64,000 nt of DNA. It comes from Georgenia daeguensis (GTDB taxonomy: Bacteria > Actinomycetota > Actinomycetes > Actinomycetales > Actinomycetaceae). Location: positions 1 to 64,000 of the forward strand of contig NZ_BAABBA010000019.1 in the NCBI RefSeq assembly GCF_039537705.1, in the 5' to 3' direction. The position numbers and the translations under genes were made by a program. This document shows, piece after piece, positions 17,213-25,672 of this stretch; position 1 is the first letter of the stretch, and every line of letters starts with the position of its first letter. A model generated the notes under the pieces. It was given only the letters and a program-made list of their open reading frames with translations, searched no databases and had not been told where the DNA came from.

Positions 17213-18208
17213 CTACCAGCGGTGGTGGACCTGGGCGCGGACCCGCTCGTCGTAGAGCGCGGCGACGGCCGCGAGCAGCTCCTCGGACAGCGGCTCGAGG
17301 TCCGCGGCCGCCGCGTTGGCGCGCGCCTGCTCGGCGTTGCGCGCCCCCGGGATGACCGTCGTGACGCCCTCCTGCTGGATCACCCAGCGCAGGGCGACCT
17401 GGGCGGGCGAGGCCCCCTCGGGGCCCAGCTCGACCACGAGGCGGGAGAACTCCTGGGCGGCCGCGACCCCGGTGGCGAAGTCGACGCCCGAGAAGGTCTC
17501 CCCGATGTCGAACTGCTCGCCGTTGCGGTTGTAGGTGCGGTGGTCCGTCTCGGCGAACGTCGTGCCCGCCGTGTACCGGCCCGAGAGCAGCCCGGAGGCG
17601 AGCGGCACGCGGGCGATGATCCCGACACCCTCCTCGGCGGCGCGGGGGAGCACCTGCTCGAGGGGCTTGCGCCGGAAGGCGTTGAGAATGATCTGGACGC
17701 TGACGGGGTGGAGCGCGTCGATGGCCGCCAGCGCCTGGTCGCACGTCTCCACGCTGACGCCGTACGCGGCGATCCGCTCCTCGGCCACCAGCGTTTCCAG
17801 GGCCTCGAACACCGCCGGCGAGGTCAGGACCTCCGAGGGCGGGCAGTGGAGCTGGACCAGGTCGAGCCGGTCGACGCCGAGGTTGGTGCGGGACCTGTCG
17901 GCCCACTCGCGGAACGCGGCGAGGTGGTAGGACGCGGGCACCTGCTCCGCGCGCCGGCCCATCTTGGTGGCGACCGTGAGCTCGACGCCGGGGTTCTCGC
18001 GGAGGAACGACCCGATCAGCCGCTCGCTGCGGCCGTCGCCGTAGACGTCGGCGGTGTCCAGGAACGTCACGCCGGAGTCGACCGCCGCGGCCAGCACCCC
18101 GCGCGCCTGCTCCTCGTCGATCTCGCCCCACTCGGTCCCCAGCTGCCACGTGCCCAGGCCGACCACCGAGACCTCCCGGCCCGACCCGCCCAGCGTGCGC
18201 TCCTCCAT
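17213..18208 (-). CDS. Aldo/keto reductase
   Basis: NADPH-dependent carbonyl reductase of the AKR superfamily, convergent with nanE. I placed the start at ATG 18208, preceded by AGGAGG, giving the usual family opening MEERTLGGSGREVSVVGLGTWQLG; the upstream extension of 34 residues is not AKR-like. The catalytic Asp and Tyr are in LDTADVYGDG, the Lys in VATKMGRR, and His in VQLHCPPSEV. The C-terminus VTTVIPGARNAEQARANAAA binds cofactor. The physiological substrate is unknown and no heptad operator is visible. Confidence 0.9.
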   Translation of the reverse strand: MEERTLGGSGREVSVVGLGTWQLGTEWGEIDEEQARGVLAAAVDSGVTFLDTADVYGDGRSERLIGSFLRENPGVELTVATKMGRRAEQVPASYHLAAFREWADRSRTNLGVDRLDLVQLHCPPSEVLTSPAVFEALETLVAEERIAAYGVSVETCDQALAAIDALHPVSVQIILNAFRRKPLEQVLPRAAEEGVGIIARVPLASGLLSGRYTAGTTFAETDHRTYNRNGEQFDIGETFSGVDFATGVAAAQEFSRLVVELGPEGASPAQVALRWVIQQEGVTTVIPGARNAEQARANAAAADLEPLSEELLAAVAALYDERVRAQVHHRW

Positions 18209-18451
18209 GCCGTCCTCCTGACGTGTTCGCGTGCGCCCCATCCTGCCGTGGTCCGGGCGGTCCCCGCCCGGGCTGGCCGGTGTGACGGATGTGACTCGAG
18301 TGACGCTCACGGTGCCCTTCCGGACCCCGAGAACGGCGAAGACACGCGGAAAAGCGGCGCGTTAGATGCGACAACCGCGCCGACGTGTGCGTAGTGTCGG
18401 CGCAGCGGCACCAGCAACGGGTGCCCGAACCCGAACGATGAGAGGGATTTC

Positions 18452-18733
18452 ATGTCCGTCAACCGCACCGAGCTCGTCGCCGCCGTCGCCGAGCGTTCCT
18501 CGCTGACCAAGACCCAGGCCGACGCCGCGCTGTCCGCGCTGCAGGAGGTCCTCGTGGACTCGCTCGGCAAGGGCGAGGCCGTCAAGGTCACCGGCCTGCT
18601 GAGCGTCGAGCGTGTCGAGCGCGCCGCCCGCACGGGCCGCAACCCCCGCACCGGTGAGGAGATCCAGATCCCCGCCGGCTACGGCGTCAAGATCTCCGCC
18701 GGCTCGGCCCTGAAGAAGGCCGTCGCCAAGTGA
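18452..18733 (+). CDS. HU family nucleoid DNA-binding protein
   Basis: Small basic histone-like protein of 93 residues that bends DNA as a dimer. It opens MSVNRTELVAAVAERSSLTKTQADAAL and has the DNA-binding arm ERAARTGRNPRTGEEIQIPA with the conserved Pro. GAGAGGGAT lies before the ATG. It lacks the long Lys/Ala tail of mycobacterial HupB. It has its own terminator and so is probably monocistronic. Confidence 0.95.
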   Translation: MSVNRTELVAAVAERSSLTKTQADAALSALQEVLVDSLGKGEAVKVTGLLSVERVERAARTGRNPRTGEEIQIPAGYGVKISAGSALKKAVAK

Positions 18734-18754
18734 CCCTGCGCTGACGCGCCGGGA

Positions 18755-18784
18755 GCGGGCAGGACCGAGGGCGGTCCTGCCCGC
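18755..18784 (+). terminator. Rho-independent-type terminator after HU
   Basis: A 13-bp stem GCGGGCAGGACCG/CGGTCCTGCCCGC with a four-base loop begins 21 bp after the HU stop and is followed by TTCTGCTT. Confidence 0.75.
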
Positions 18785-18880
18785 TTCTGCTTGTCCGGCA
18801 CCGGGTGGCCGGCCCGGGGCGGCCGGCGCAGGGCGGCCGGAGCTTGGAGCCGGGCGCGCCCGGATCCGAGCGGATCCCGG

Positions 18881-18894
18881 AGACGTCTGATGTC
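18881..18894. promoter_or_regulatory. Heptad operator copy upstream of nagB
   Basis: AGACGTC TGATGTC repeats the two left heptads of the arrays at 5896 and 8858; the third heptad (TCACGGC) is degenerate. It lies 85 bp before the nagB start, next to a possible -10 TAGGGT at 18910-18915. It suggests the GntR/FCD regulator also controls nagB. Confidence 0.7.
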
Positions 18895-18933
18895 TCACGG
18901 CCCGGGCGGTAGGGTGGCCGTGCCGGAGATCGT

Positions 18934-18963
18934 CCGGTACCGCTCAGGCCGGTACCGCTCAGA
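18934..18963 (+). repeat. Two 15-bp tandem repeats in the nagB leader
   Basis: Two adjacent copies of CCGGTACCGCTCAG(G/A) lie just before the nagB start; the second copy runs into the AGAGGA ribosome binding site. Each unit contains the palindrome CGGTACCG. The cause could be slippage or a second regulatory site. Confidence 0.7.
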
Positions 18964-18978
18964 GGAATGGGGTAGCCC

Positions 18979-19764
18979 GTGCAGGTCGTCATCCAGCCGG
19001 ACGCAGAGGCGATCGCCTCGCTCGTCGCCGACGAGATCGAGCGGCTGCTCAGGCAGCGGCCCGAGACCGTGCTCGGTCTGGCCACCGGGTCCAGCCCGCT
19101 GGCGATCTACGACGAGCTCGTGCGCCGGTACGAGGCCGGGCGTATCTCTTTCGCCCGGTCCCGCGCCTTCATGCTCGACGAGTACGTCGGCCTCCCGGCG
19201 GACCACCCCGAGCGCTACCGCAACGTCATCGAGCGCGAGATCGCCGGCCGCGTCGACTTCGCCCCGGGCGCCGTGCAGGGCCCCGACGGGAACGCCGAGG
19301 ACATCCCCGCCGCGTGCGAGCAGTACGAGGCAGCCATCGCTGAGGCCGGCGGCGTCGACCTCCAGATCCTCGGGATCGGCAGCGACGGCCACATCGCGTT
19401 CAACGAGCCCGGCTCGTCCCTGGCCTCGCGCACCCGCATCAAGACCCTGACCTCGCAGACCCGCCGTGACAACGCCCGCTTTTTCGACGGTGACGTCGAC
19501 GCGGTGCCGCACCACTGCCTCACCCAGGGCCTGGCCACGATCATGTCGGCGCGGCATCTCGTCCTGGTCGCCACCGGCGCCGGGAAGGCTGAGGCCGTCC
19601 ACCACCTCGTCGAGGGGCCGGTCAGCGCCATGTGGCCCGCCACGGTCATGCAGCACCACCCGCGCGCCACGGTGCTCCTCGACGCCGCCGCCGCGTCCCG
19701 GCTCCAGCTCGGGGACTACTACCGCGAGGTGTTCGCCAACAAGCCTGCGTGGCAGGGCCTGTGA
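18979..19764 (+). CDS. nagB: Glucosamine-6-phosphate deaminase
   Basis: Converts glucosamine-6-phosphate to fructose-6-phosphate and ammonia, the last step of amino sugar catabolism. Landmark sequences are LATGSSPLAIYDEL (phosphate binding), FMLDEYVGL with the catalytic Asp, and the family signature ILGIGSDGHIAFNEPG with catalytic His, then TQGLATIM and MWPATVMQHH. At 261 residues it is the standard monomer length. GTG 18979 has AGAGGA upstream. A heptad operator upstream ties it to the sialic acid genes. NagA, needed between NanE and NagB, is not in this window. Confidence 0.96.
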   Translation: MQVVIQPDAEAIASLVADEIERLLRQRPETVLGLATGSSPLAIYDELVRRYEAGRISFARSRAFMLDEYVGLPADHPERYRNVIEREIAGRVDFAPGAVQGPDGNAEDIPAACEQYEAAIAEAGGVDLQILGIGSDGHIAFNEPGSSLASRTRIKTLTSQTRRDNARFFDGDVDAVPHHCLTQGLATIMSARHLVLVATGAGKAEAVHHLVEGPVSAMWPATVMQHHPRATVLLDAAAASRLQLGDYYREVFANKPAWQGL

Positions 19765-19813
19765 CGGCGCGGGCGCCCCGCCCCCACCGCGACAGCGTGC
19801 TTAGACTGTCCGC

Positions 19814-20179
19814 ATGAGCTCGACGACCCCCTCCTCACCGTCCGGCCCGCAGCAGCCCGCAGCGCCGTCCTCCCCCGCCGGCGGCACCGGGGTTCTTGAG
19901 CGCGAGGAGCTCCGCGAGCAGGTCTCGCCCGGGGACGACGAGCGTTACGCGCACTACGTCCGCAAGGACAAGATCACCGCGTCGGCGGTCTCCGGCCAGC
20001 CGGTCATCGCGCTGTGCGGGAAGGTCTGGACCCCCGGCCGCGACCCGCGGAAGTACCCCGTGTGCCCCACCTGCAAGGCCATCTACGAGGGCATGAGCGA
20101 CGGCGCAGACTCCGGTTCCGGCAAGGGCCGCGGCTGGCCGTTCGGCCGCAAGGGCGGCGCCTCGGGAAGCGGGGAGTGA
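19814..20179 (+). CDS. DUF3039 family protein
   Basis: A 121-residue protein of a family found in Actinobacteria, function unknown. The first 35 residues are Ser/Pro/Gln-rich and probably disordered. The conserved core is DDERYAHYVRKDKITASAVSGQPVIALCGKVWTPGRDPRKYPVCPTCKAIYEGM, whose Cys and CPxC residues look like a zinc site. Its stop overlaps the GTG of the helicase, suggesting a joint function. Confidence 0.88.
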   Translation: MSSTTPSSPSGPQQPAAPSSPAGGTGVLEREELREQVSPGDDERYAHYVRKDKITASAVSGQPVIALCGKVWTPGRDPRKYPVCPTCKAIYEGMSDGADSGSGKGRGWPFGRKGGASGSGE

Positions 20180-22008
20180 CCGCCCCGCACCTGCGCAGGT
20201 CGACGCCGACCCACCCAGCCGGACCCGCCGCCGTCTCCACGGCCGCGGCCGAGCAGCTGTCGCCCGCCTACCCGGCGCGCGCGGCCTGGGGGACGGCGTC
20301 GCGCCTGCGGGCGTGGCAGGCCGAGGCGCTCCAGATCTATCTGGAGCGGCAGCCGCAGGACTTCCTCGCCGTCGCCACGCCGGGCGCTGGAAAGACCACG
20401 TTCGCGCTGCGTATCGCGACCGAGCTCCTCTCCTCCGGCACCGTCCGGCGCATCACGGTGGTGTGTCCCACAGAGCACCTCAAGACGCAGTGGGCCGATG
20501 CCGCCGCCCGGGTGGGCGTGCAGCTCGACCCGAACTTCAAGAACGCCCAGGGCCGGCACGGGGCCAGCTTCGACGGGGTCGCGCTGACGTACGCGCAGGT
20601 CGCGGCGAACGCGGCCCTGCACCGCGCCCGCACCTCGGCCGAGCCCACCCTGGTGATCCTCGATGAGGTCCACCACGGCGGCGACGCGCTGAGCTGGGGC
20701 GACGCCGTCCGGGAGGCCTTCGAGCCCGCACGGCGGCGGCTGGCCCTGACGGGGACGCCGTTCCGCTCCGACACCGCGGCCATCCCGTTCGTCGAGTACG
20801 CGCGGGACAAGGACGGGATCCGGCGCTCGAAGGCCGACTACTCGTACAACTACGGCGACGCGCTGCGTGACGGCGTGGTGCGCCCGGTGATCTTCCTCAG
20901 CTACTCGGGGCAGATGCGCTGGCGCACCAAGGCCGGCGACGAGGTCTCCGCCACACTCGGCGAGCCGCTCACCAAGGACATGACCGCCCAGGCCTGGCGC
21001 ACGGCGCTCGACCCCAAGGGCGAGTGGATCCCGGCGGTGCTGCAGGCCGCCGACCAGCGGCTGACCGAGGTCCGGCGCAGCGTCCCCGATGCCGGCGGCC
21101 TCGTCATCGCGACCGACCAGACGGCGGCCCGCGCCTACGCCAGGACCATCCACAGCATCACCGGCGAGCCGGCCGTGACCGTGCTCTCCGACGACGACGG
21201 CGCCAACCAGCGCATCGAGGACTTCGCCGCCGGCGACCAGCGCTGGATGGTCGCCGTCCGCATGGTGTCCGAGGGCGTCGACGTGCCCCGTCTCGCGGTC
21301 GGCGTGTACGCCACGGCCACCTCCACCCCGCTGTTCTTCGCGCAGGCCGTGGGCCGGTTCGTTCGCGCCCGCCGCCGGGGCGAGACCGCCTCGGTGTTCC
21401 TGCCATCCGTGCAGCACCTGCTCGGGCTGGCGAACGAGCTGGAGATCGAGCGCGACCACGCGCTGGACCGCGTGCTCACCGCGGAGGAGAAGGGCACCTT
21501 CTTCAACCCGGAGGACGCCCTCGTCGCGGCGGCCAACAAGACCGAGCAGGCGAGCGACGGCCTGCTCCCGGGTTTCGAGGCCCTCGAGGCCCAGGCCACC
21601 TTCGACAAGGTGCTCTTCGACGGCGGCGAGTTCGGCACCGGCGCGGAGGTCGGGTCGGTCGAGGAGCAGGAGTTCCTCGGCATCCCCGGCCTGCTGGAGC
21701 CCGAGCAGGTCACCTCGCTGCTGCGGGCCCGTCAGGCGGAGCAGATCAAGACGCAGAAGCGCCAGGCCAAGGCGGACGCCACGCGGCACACGAACGCGGG
21801 GGTGGACGACCACCGTCGTCGCCAGGCGGCCCGCAAGGAGCTCTCGACCCTCGTGTCGGCCTGGTCGCGACGGTCCGGCAAGCCGCACGGCGTCGTCCAC
21901 ACGGAACTGCGCAGCCGGTGCGGGGGTCCGGAGGTGGCGCTGGCGCGCACGGACGAGATCGAGGCGCGCATCGCGATGCTGCGGGAGTGGTTCGTCGGAC
22001 GCGGCTGA
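20176..22008 (+). CDS. DEAD/DEAH-box (superfamily 2) helicase
   Basis: ATP-dependent nucleic acid helicase or translocase of 610 residues. The start is GTG 20176, overlapping the DUF3039 stop. RecA-like domain 1 has Walker A ATPGAGKTTFA near residue 67 and motif II ILDEVHHGGD, with LTGTPFRSD as motif III. Domain 2 has motif V EGVDVPRLAVGVYATATSTPLF and motif VI QAVGRFVRARRRGE. The last 130 residues are charged and carry no further domain I recognise. It resembles the helicase/ATPase half of type III restriction or repair enzymes but lacks a nuclease motif. It is a widespread actinobacterial housekeeping gene. Confidence 0.9.
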   Translation: MTAPHLRRSTPTHPAGPAAVSTAAAEQLSPAYPARAAWGTASRLRAWQAEALQIYLERQPQDFLAVATPGAGKTTFALRIATELLSSGTVRRITVVCPTEHLKTQWADAAARVGVQLDPNFKNAQGRHGASFDGVALTYAQVAANAALHRARTSAEPTLVILDEVHHGGDALSWGDAVREAFEPARRRLALTGTPFRSDTAAIPFVEYARDKDGIRRSKADYSYNYGDALRDGVVRPVIFLSYSGQMRWRTKAGDEVSATLGEPLTKDMTAQAWRTALDPKGEWIPAVLQAADQRLTEVRRSVPDAGGLVIATDQTAARAYARTIHSITGEPAVTVLSDDDGANQRIEDFAAGDQRWMVAVRMVSEGVDVPRLAVGVYATATSTPLFFAQAVGRFVRARRRGETASVFLPSVQHLLGLANELEIERDHALDRVLTAEEKGTFFNPEDALVAAANKTEQASDGLLPGFEALEAQATFDKVLFDGGEFGTGAEVGSVEEQEFLGIPGLLEPEQVTSLLRARQAEQIKTQKRQAKADATRHTNAGVDDHRRRQAARKELSTLVSAWSRRSGKPHGVVHTELRSRCGGPEVALARTDEIEARIAMLREWFVGRG

Positions 22009-22074
22009 AATCGCGTCAGAACCGTTTCAGGATGCGGTCAGTCCCGAGTGCTGGGACGCTTGTCGCATCGTGCA

Positions 22075-22095
22075 GGCAGGACTTCCGGTCCTGCC
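22075..22095 (+). terminator. Hairpin after the helicase gene
   Basis: GGCAGGAC/GTCCTGCC with a five-base loop lies 67 bp past the helicase stop and 22 bp before the small membrane protein gene. Its role as terminator or 5'-UTR structure is not decided by sequence. Confidence 0.5.
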
Positions 22096-22117
22096 CCTCA
22101 AATAGAAAGGGCGTGCC

Positions 22118-22273
22118 GTGAACATCTGGCTCATCCTCATCATCGTCGGCGTCATCATGCTCATCCTCGGTGTCGCCGTCGAGGCAGCGAAGGTGCTCCT
22201 CTGGATCGGCATCGCCGTCCTGGTGATCTCGCTGATCATGTCGTTCGTGTCCCGGGGCAGGAACAGGGTCTGA
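22118..22273 (+). CDS. Small hydrophobic membrane protein, 51 residues
   Basis: A GTG-initiated ORF after AGAAAGGG encodes two hydrophobic segments, NIWLILIIVGVIMLILGVAV and VLLWIGIAVLVISLIMSFV, joined by a short EAAK turn, with a basic SRGRNRV tail. This is a hairpin membrane protein typical of the small stress-related hydrophobic proteins of actinobacteria. The reading frame is bracketed by hairpins, supporting a separate transcript. Function unknown. Confidence 0.75.
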   Translation: MNIWLILIIVGVIMLILGVAVEAAKVLLWIGIAVLVISLIMSFVSRGRNRV

Positions 22274-22312
22274 CCGACCTGCCGGTGGGCCGGGCCCGCC
22301 GGCCAGCACGAT

Positions 22313-22338
22313 GAGGCCGCCCCGTCAGGGGCGGCCTC
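22313..22338. terminator. Bidirectional terminator between small membrane protein and pncB
   Basis: Perfect 11-bp stem GAGGCCGCCCC/GGGGCGGCCTC with loop GTCA between convergent genes. Confidence 0.75.
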
Positions 22339-22420
22339 TCCGTGTCTCCGGGCGCGGGTGCCCTCCATGTCCGGGCGCGCGGGCGCTCACCGTGTCCGGG
22401 CGCCCTCCCGTGCCCGGCCG

Positions 22421-23797
22421 TCAGATGATCGCGGCGGGGTCGCGGTCGTCCGCGGGGAAGATGTCCACGTGCCGGGTCGGGATCGCCGGCTCGCCCTCGC
22501 TGAGGCGCCACCCCGCGTACGGCAGCTCGGCGCGGGAGGCGAGGTGCCGCTGGGCGGCTGCGGCGAGGGCGCCGTCGTCGCAGTGCTCCGGCACGGTCTC
22601 GCCGTCACGCACCAGCTCCACCTGCAGCGGCCGGGCCTCCGCCCGCCGGAGCTCGGCCAGGCCGTCCTCGAACGTCTCGCACGAGACGACGAGCTCCTCG
22701 GCGGCGCGGCCCTCCTCGTCCAGCACGCGGCCGGCCACCTTCAGGCCGCCCACGGAGGCCTTGGACTTCGACGCCTTGGCCACCTCGTGCATCTGGCCGT
22801 CCGCCCCCTCGCGGGCGACGAGCTTGTAGACCAGCTCCGCCGTCGGGTGCCCCGAGCCGGTCACGAGCTTGGTGCCCACGCCGTAGGAGTCCACCGGGGC
22901 CGCGTTCAGGGCGGCGATGGCGTACTCGTCCAGGTCGGACGTCACGGTGATCTTCGTCGTCGTCGCGCCGAGGTCGTCCAGCTGCTTGCGCACGGTGAAG
23001 GCCTGGGCCACCAGGTCGCCGGAGTCCAGGCGCACCGCACCGAGCTCGCCGCCCGCCGCGCGCGCCGCCGCGACGGCGCGCTCCACGCCCCGCGTGACGT
23101 CGTAGGTGTCGACCAGGAGCGTCGTGCCCGGCCCCATCGTGGCGACCTGCGCCGCGAACGCGGCCTCCTCGTCGTCGTGGACGAGGGTGAACGAGTGCGC
23201 CGCGGTCCCGATGGCCCGGATCCCGTAGGACCGGCCGGCCTCCAGCACGGACGTGCCGACGAACCCGCCGACGACGGCGGCCCTCGCCGCGGCGACCGCG
23301 GCCCCCTCGTGGGTGCGGCGGGCGCCCATCTCCAGGCAGGGGCGGCCGTGCGCTGCCATCGTCATGCGTGACGCGGCGGCGGCGACGGCGCTGTCGTGGT
23401 TGAGGATGGAGAGGATGACGGTCTCGAGGACGACGGCGTCGGCGAAGGTGCCCTCGACCGTCATGATCGGCGAGCCGGGGAAGAAGCACTCGCCCTCCGC
23501 GTAGCCGCGGATGGTGCCGCCGAAGCGGTAGTCGCGCAGGAGGTCGAGCGTCTCCTGGCCGACGATGCCCGCCTCGGCGAGGTAGTCCAGCTCCTCGGGC
23601 CCGAACCGGAAGGCCCGCACCGCGTCCAGGACGCGTGCGGTGCCCGCCACCACGCCGTAGCGGCGCCCGGCCGGCAGGCGCCGGGTGAAGACCTCGAAGA
23701 CGCTGCGCCGGCCGGCGGCGCCGGAGCGCACGGCGCCCTCGATCATCGTGAGCTCGTACATGTCCGTCAGCAGTGCCGTGCTGCCCAGGGTCCGCAT
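22421..23797 (-). CDS. pncB: Nicotinate phosphoribosyltransferase
   Basis: Makes nicotinate mononucleotide from nicotinate and PRPP in the Preiss-Handler NAD salvage route. The enzyme opens STALLTDMYELTMIEGAV as the family does, has the LNHDSAVAAAASRM segment, the EMGARRTHEGAAV loop, IGTAAHSFTLVHDDEEAAF and the phosphoribosyl-binding AVRLDSGDL. Length 458 residues is normal. It is convergent with the small membrane gene and divergent from clpS. Confidence 0.94.
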   Translation of the reverse strand: MRTLGSTALLTDMYELTMIEGAVRSGAAGRRSVFEVFTRRLPAGRRYGVVAGTARVLDAVRAFRFGPEELDYLAEAGIVGQETLDLLRDYRFGGTIRGYAEGECFFPGSPIMTVEGTFADAVVLETVILSILNHDSAVAAAASRMTMAAHGRPCLEMGARRTHEGAAVAAARAAVVGGFVGTSVLEAGRSYGIRAIGTAAHSFTLVHDDEEAAFAAQVATMGPGTTLLVDTYDVTRGVERAVAAARAAGGELGAVRLDSGDLVAQAFTVRKQLDDLGATTTKITVTSDLDEYAIAALNAAPVDSYGVGTKLVTGSGHPTAELVYKLVAREGADGQMHEVAKASKSKASVGGLKVAGRVLDEEGRAAEELVVSCETFEDGLAELRRAEARPLQVELVRDGETVPEHCDDGALAAAAQRHLASRAELPYAGWRLSEGEPAIPTRHVDIFPADDRDPAAII

Positions 23798-23885
23798 GGG
23801 GTCACGTTAGCCGCCGGGGCCCGGCGTCGCCGGGGCTGACCGTGGACCGGCGGGCACGGCCCCGGCCACCTCGTAGTCTGGGGAC

Positions 23886-24194
23886 GTGAGTGTCACGCAC
23901 CTGGCCGCCGCCCCCGCCGAGCAGGAGTCGACGGCCCAGGAGAGCCAGGTGGTGCCCGACCGCGTCTGGCGCACCATCGTCTGGGACGACCCGGTGAACC
24001 TCATGAGCTACGTCACGTACGTCTTCCAGTCCTACTTCGGCTACGACGAGCCGACCGCGAGCCGGCTCATGATGCAGGTCCACACCCGCGGACGCGCCGT
24101 CGTCTCCACCGGGCACCGTGAGCAGATGGAGGTGGACGTGCAGGCGATGCACGGGTTCGGGCTGTGGGCGACCCTGGACCAGGAGGGCGAGTAG
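23886..24194 (+). CDS. clpS: ATP-dependent Clp protease adaptor ClpS
   Basis: N-end rule adaptor that hands substrates to ClpC/ClpA. The conserved core reads WRTIVWDDPVNLMSYVTYVFQ with the DDPVN motif that grips the N-degron, then SRLMMQVHTRGRAVVSTGHRE. The first 25 residues are flexible. GTG start at 23886. It is directly followed by the DUF2017 gene, a conserved actinobacterial pair. Confidence 0.95.
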   Translation: MSVTHLAAAPAEQESTAQESQVVPDRVWRTIVWDDPVNLMSYVTYVFQSYFGYDEPTASRLMMQVHTRGRAVVSTGHREQMEVDVQAMHGFGLWATLDQEGE

Positions 24195-24836
24195 GTGCAC
24201 GCCTTCCTGCCCGTCCCCGGCGGCTACGCCTCCCGCCTGGACGACGTCGAGCGCACGATCCTCGCCCGGCTCGTCCGCGACACCGCCGAGCTGCTCGGGA
24301 CGCGGTTCGACGACGCCGCCACCGGCCCCACCCCCGGCGGCCACGAGGCGGGGGACGACGCCGTGCTGGCCGCCCTGGACTTCGAGCCTGCGTCCGACCG
24401 TGCGCCCGACGCGCCGTCGGACCCGGCCCTGGCCCGCCTGCTGCCGCCGATGAGCCACGACGACCCGGCCCTCTCGTCCGAGCTCCGCGCGCTGACCGAG
24501 GGTTCCCTGCGGGCGGGGAAGGTCTCCCGGCTCGAGGTGGTCTGGCGCGAGCTGGCCGCGCCGGCCGTGCGGCCGGGCGCCGTCGTCGTCCGCGCCGGCC
24601 AGGAGGGGCGGTGGCTCGCGGCCCTCACCGACGTCCGGCTCGTGCTCGCGAGCCGGCTCGGGATCTCGGACGAGGCCGACGCGGAGAGGGTGTACGACCG
24701 GGCGCAGGGGGAGGGGCCGGCAGCGGAGGACGAGGCCGACGAGGTCACCGACGCCCTGGCCACGATGTACGCGGCCCTCACGTGGTGGCAGGAGTCACTG
24801 CTGGAGGCTATGTCCCGGACAAGGCGCGGCCGTTAG
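24195..24836 (+). CDS. DUF2017 family protein
   Basis: Begins with GTG immediately after the clpS stop, without a gap. A 213-residue, acidic, mainly helical protein of a family that in Actinobacteria is almost always found between clpS and murI. The conserved C-terminal stretch reads LVLASRLGISDEADAERVYD and ALTWWQESLLEAM. Function unknown; the context suggests a link to regulated proteolysis. Confidence 0.9.
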   Translation: MHAFLPVPGGYASRLDDVERTILARLVRDTAELLGTRFDDAATGPTPGGHEAGDDAVLAALDFEPASDRAPDAPSDPALARLLPPMSHDDPALSSELRALTEGSLRAGKVSRLEVVWRELAAPAVRPGAVVVRAGQEGRWLAALTDVRLVLASRLGISDEADAERVYDRAQGEGPAAEDEADEVTDALATMYAALTWWQESLLEAMSRTRRGR

Positions 24837-24847
24837 GCTCCAAAATC

Positions 24848-25672
24848 GTGGACGACGCACCCATCGGCATCTTCGACTCGGGCGTGGGCGGTCTGACCGT
24901 GGCACGCGCGGTGATCGACCAGCTGCCGGGGGAGTCCGTCCTGTACCTGGGCGACACGGCCAACACCCCGTACGGGCCCAAGCCCATCGCGCAGGTGCGC
25001 GCGCTCGCCCTGGAGGTCATGGACCGTCTCGTGGTCTCGGGCGTCAAGATGCTCGTCATCGCCTGCAACTCCGCCTCCGCGGCTGTCCTGCGCGACGCGC
25101 GTGAGCGTTACTCGATCGACGCGGGGGTGCCCGTGGTCGAGGTCATCCAGCCGGCCGTGCGCCGCGCGGTGGCCGCCACGCGCACCGGCCGGGTGGGCGT
25201 CATCGGCACCCGGGCGACGATCGACTCGGGCGCCTACCGGGACGCGTTCGCCGCCGCCCCGCAGCTGCAGCTGACCATGGCCGCGGCCCCCCGGTTCGTC
25301 GAGTTCGTCGAGCAGGGCGTCACCTCCGGGCCCGAGGTGCTCGCGGCGGCCGAGGAGTACCTGGCGCCGGTGAAGGCCGCCGGGGTCGACACCCTCGTGC
25401 TGGGCTGCACCCACTACCCGCTCCTGACCGGCGTCATCTCCTATGTCATGGGGGAGGGCGTCACCCTCGTCTCCTCCGCCGAGGAGACCGCCAAGGACGT
25501 CTACCGGACCCTCGTGGCGCACGACCTGCTGCGCGACCCGGCGACGCCGCCGCCCCCGCACCGCTTCCTGGCCACCGGCGAGCCCGAGTCGTTCGCCCGG
25601 CTGGCCCGCCGCTTCCTCGGGCCCGAGGTCACCGAGGTCCATGCCGCGGACGAGCTGGCGGGCACCCGATGA
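24848..25672 (+). CDS. murI: Glutamate racemase
   Basis: Interconverts L- and D-glutamate for peptidoglycan. The GTG at 24848 gives the classic start DDAPIGIFDSGVGGLTVARAV. Both catalytic cysteines are present, in VIACNSASA and in LVLGCTHYPLL. TANTPYGPKP and the phosphate-loop-like VGVIGTRATI are also visible. 274 residues. It starts 11 bp after the DUF2017 stop and overlaps the MBL gene by 4 bp. Confidence 0.96.
   Translation: MDDAPIGIFDSGVGGLTVARAVIDQLPGESVLYLGDTANTPYGPKPIAQVRALALEVMDRLVVSGVKMLVIACNSASAAVLRDARERYSIDAGVPVVEVIQPAVRRAVAATRTGRVGVIGTRATIDSGAYRDAFAAAPQLQLTMAAAPRFVEFVEQGVTSGPEVLAAAEEYLAPVKAAGVDTLVLGCTHYPLLTGVISYVMGEGVTLVSSAEETAKDVYRTLVAHDLLRDPATPPPPHRFLATGEPESFARLARRFLGPEVTEVHAADELAGTR

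Noticed and set aside
18240..18310. Fourth copy of the heptad operator (TGACGGATGTGACTCGAGTGACG)
   Set aside because: The TGAC units are present but the spacing is irregular and the TGATGTC core is missing.
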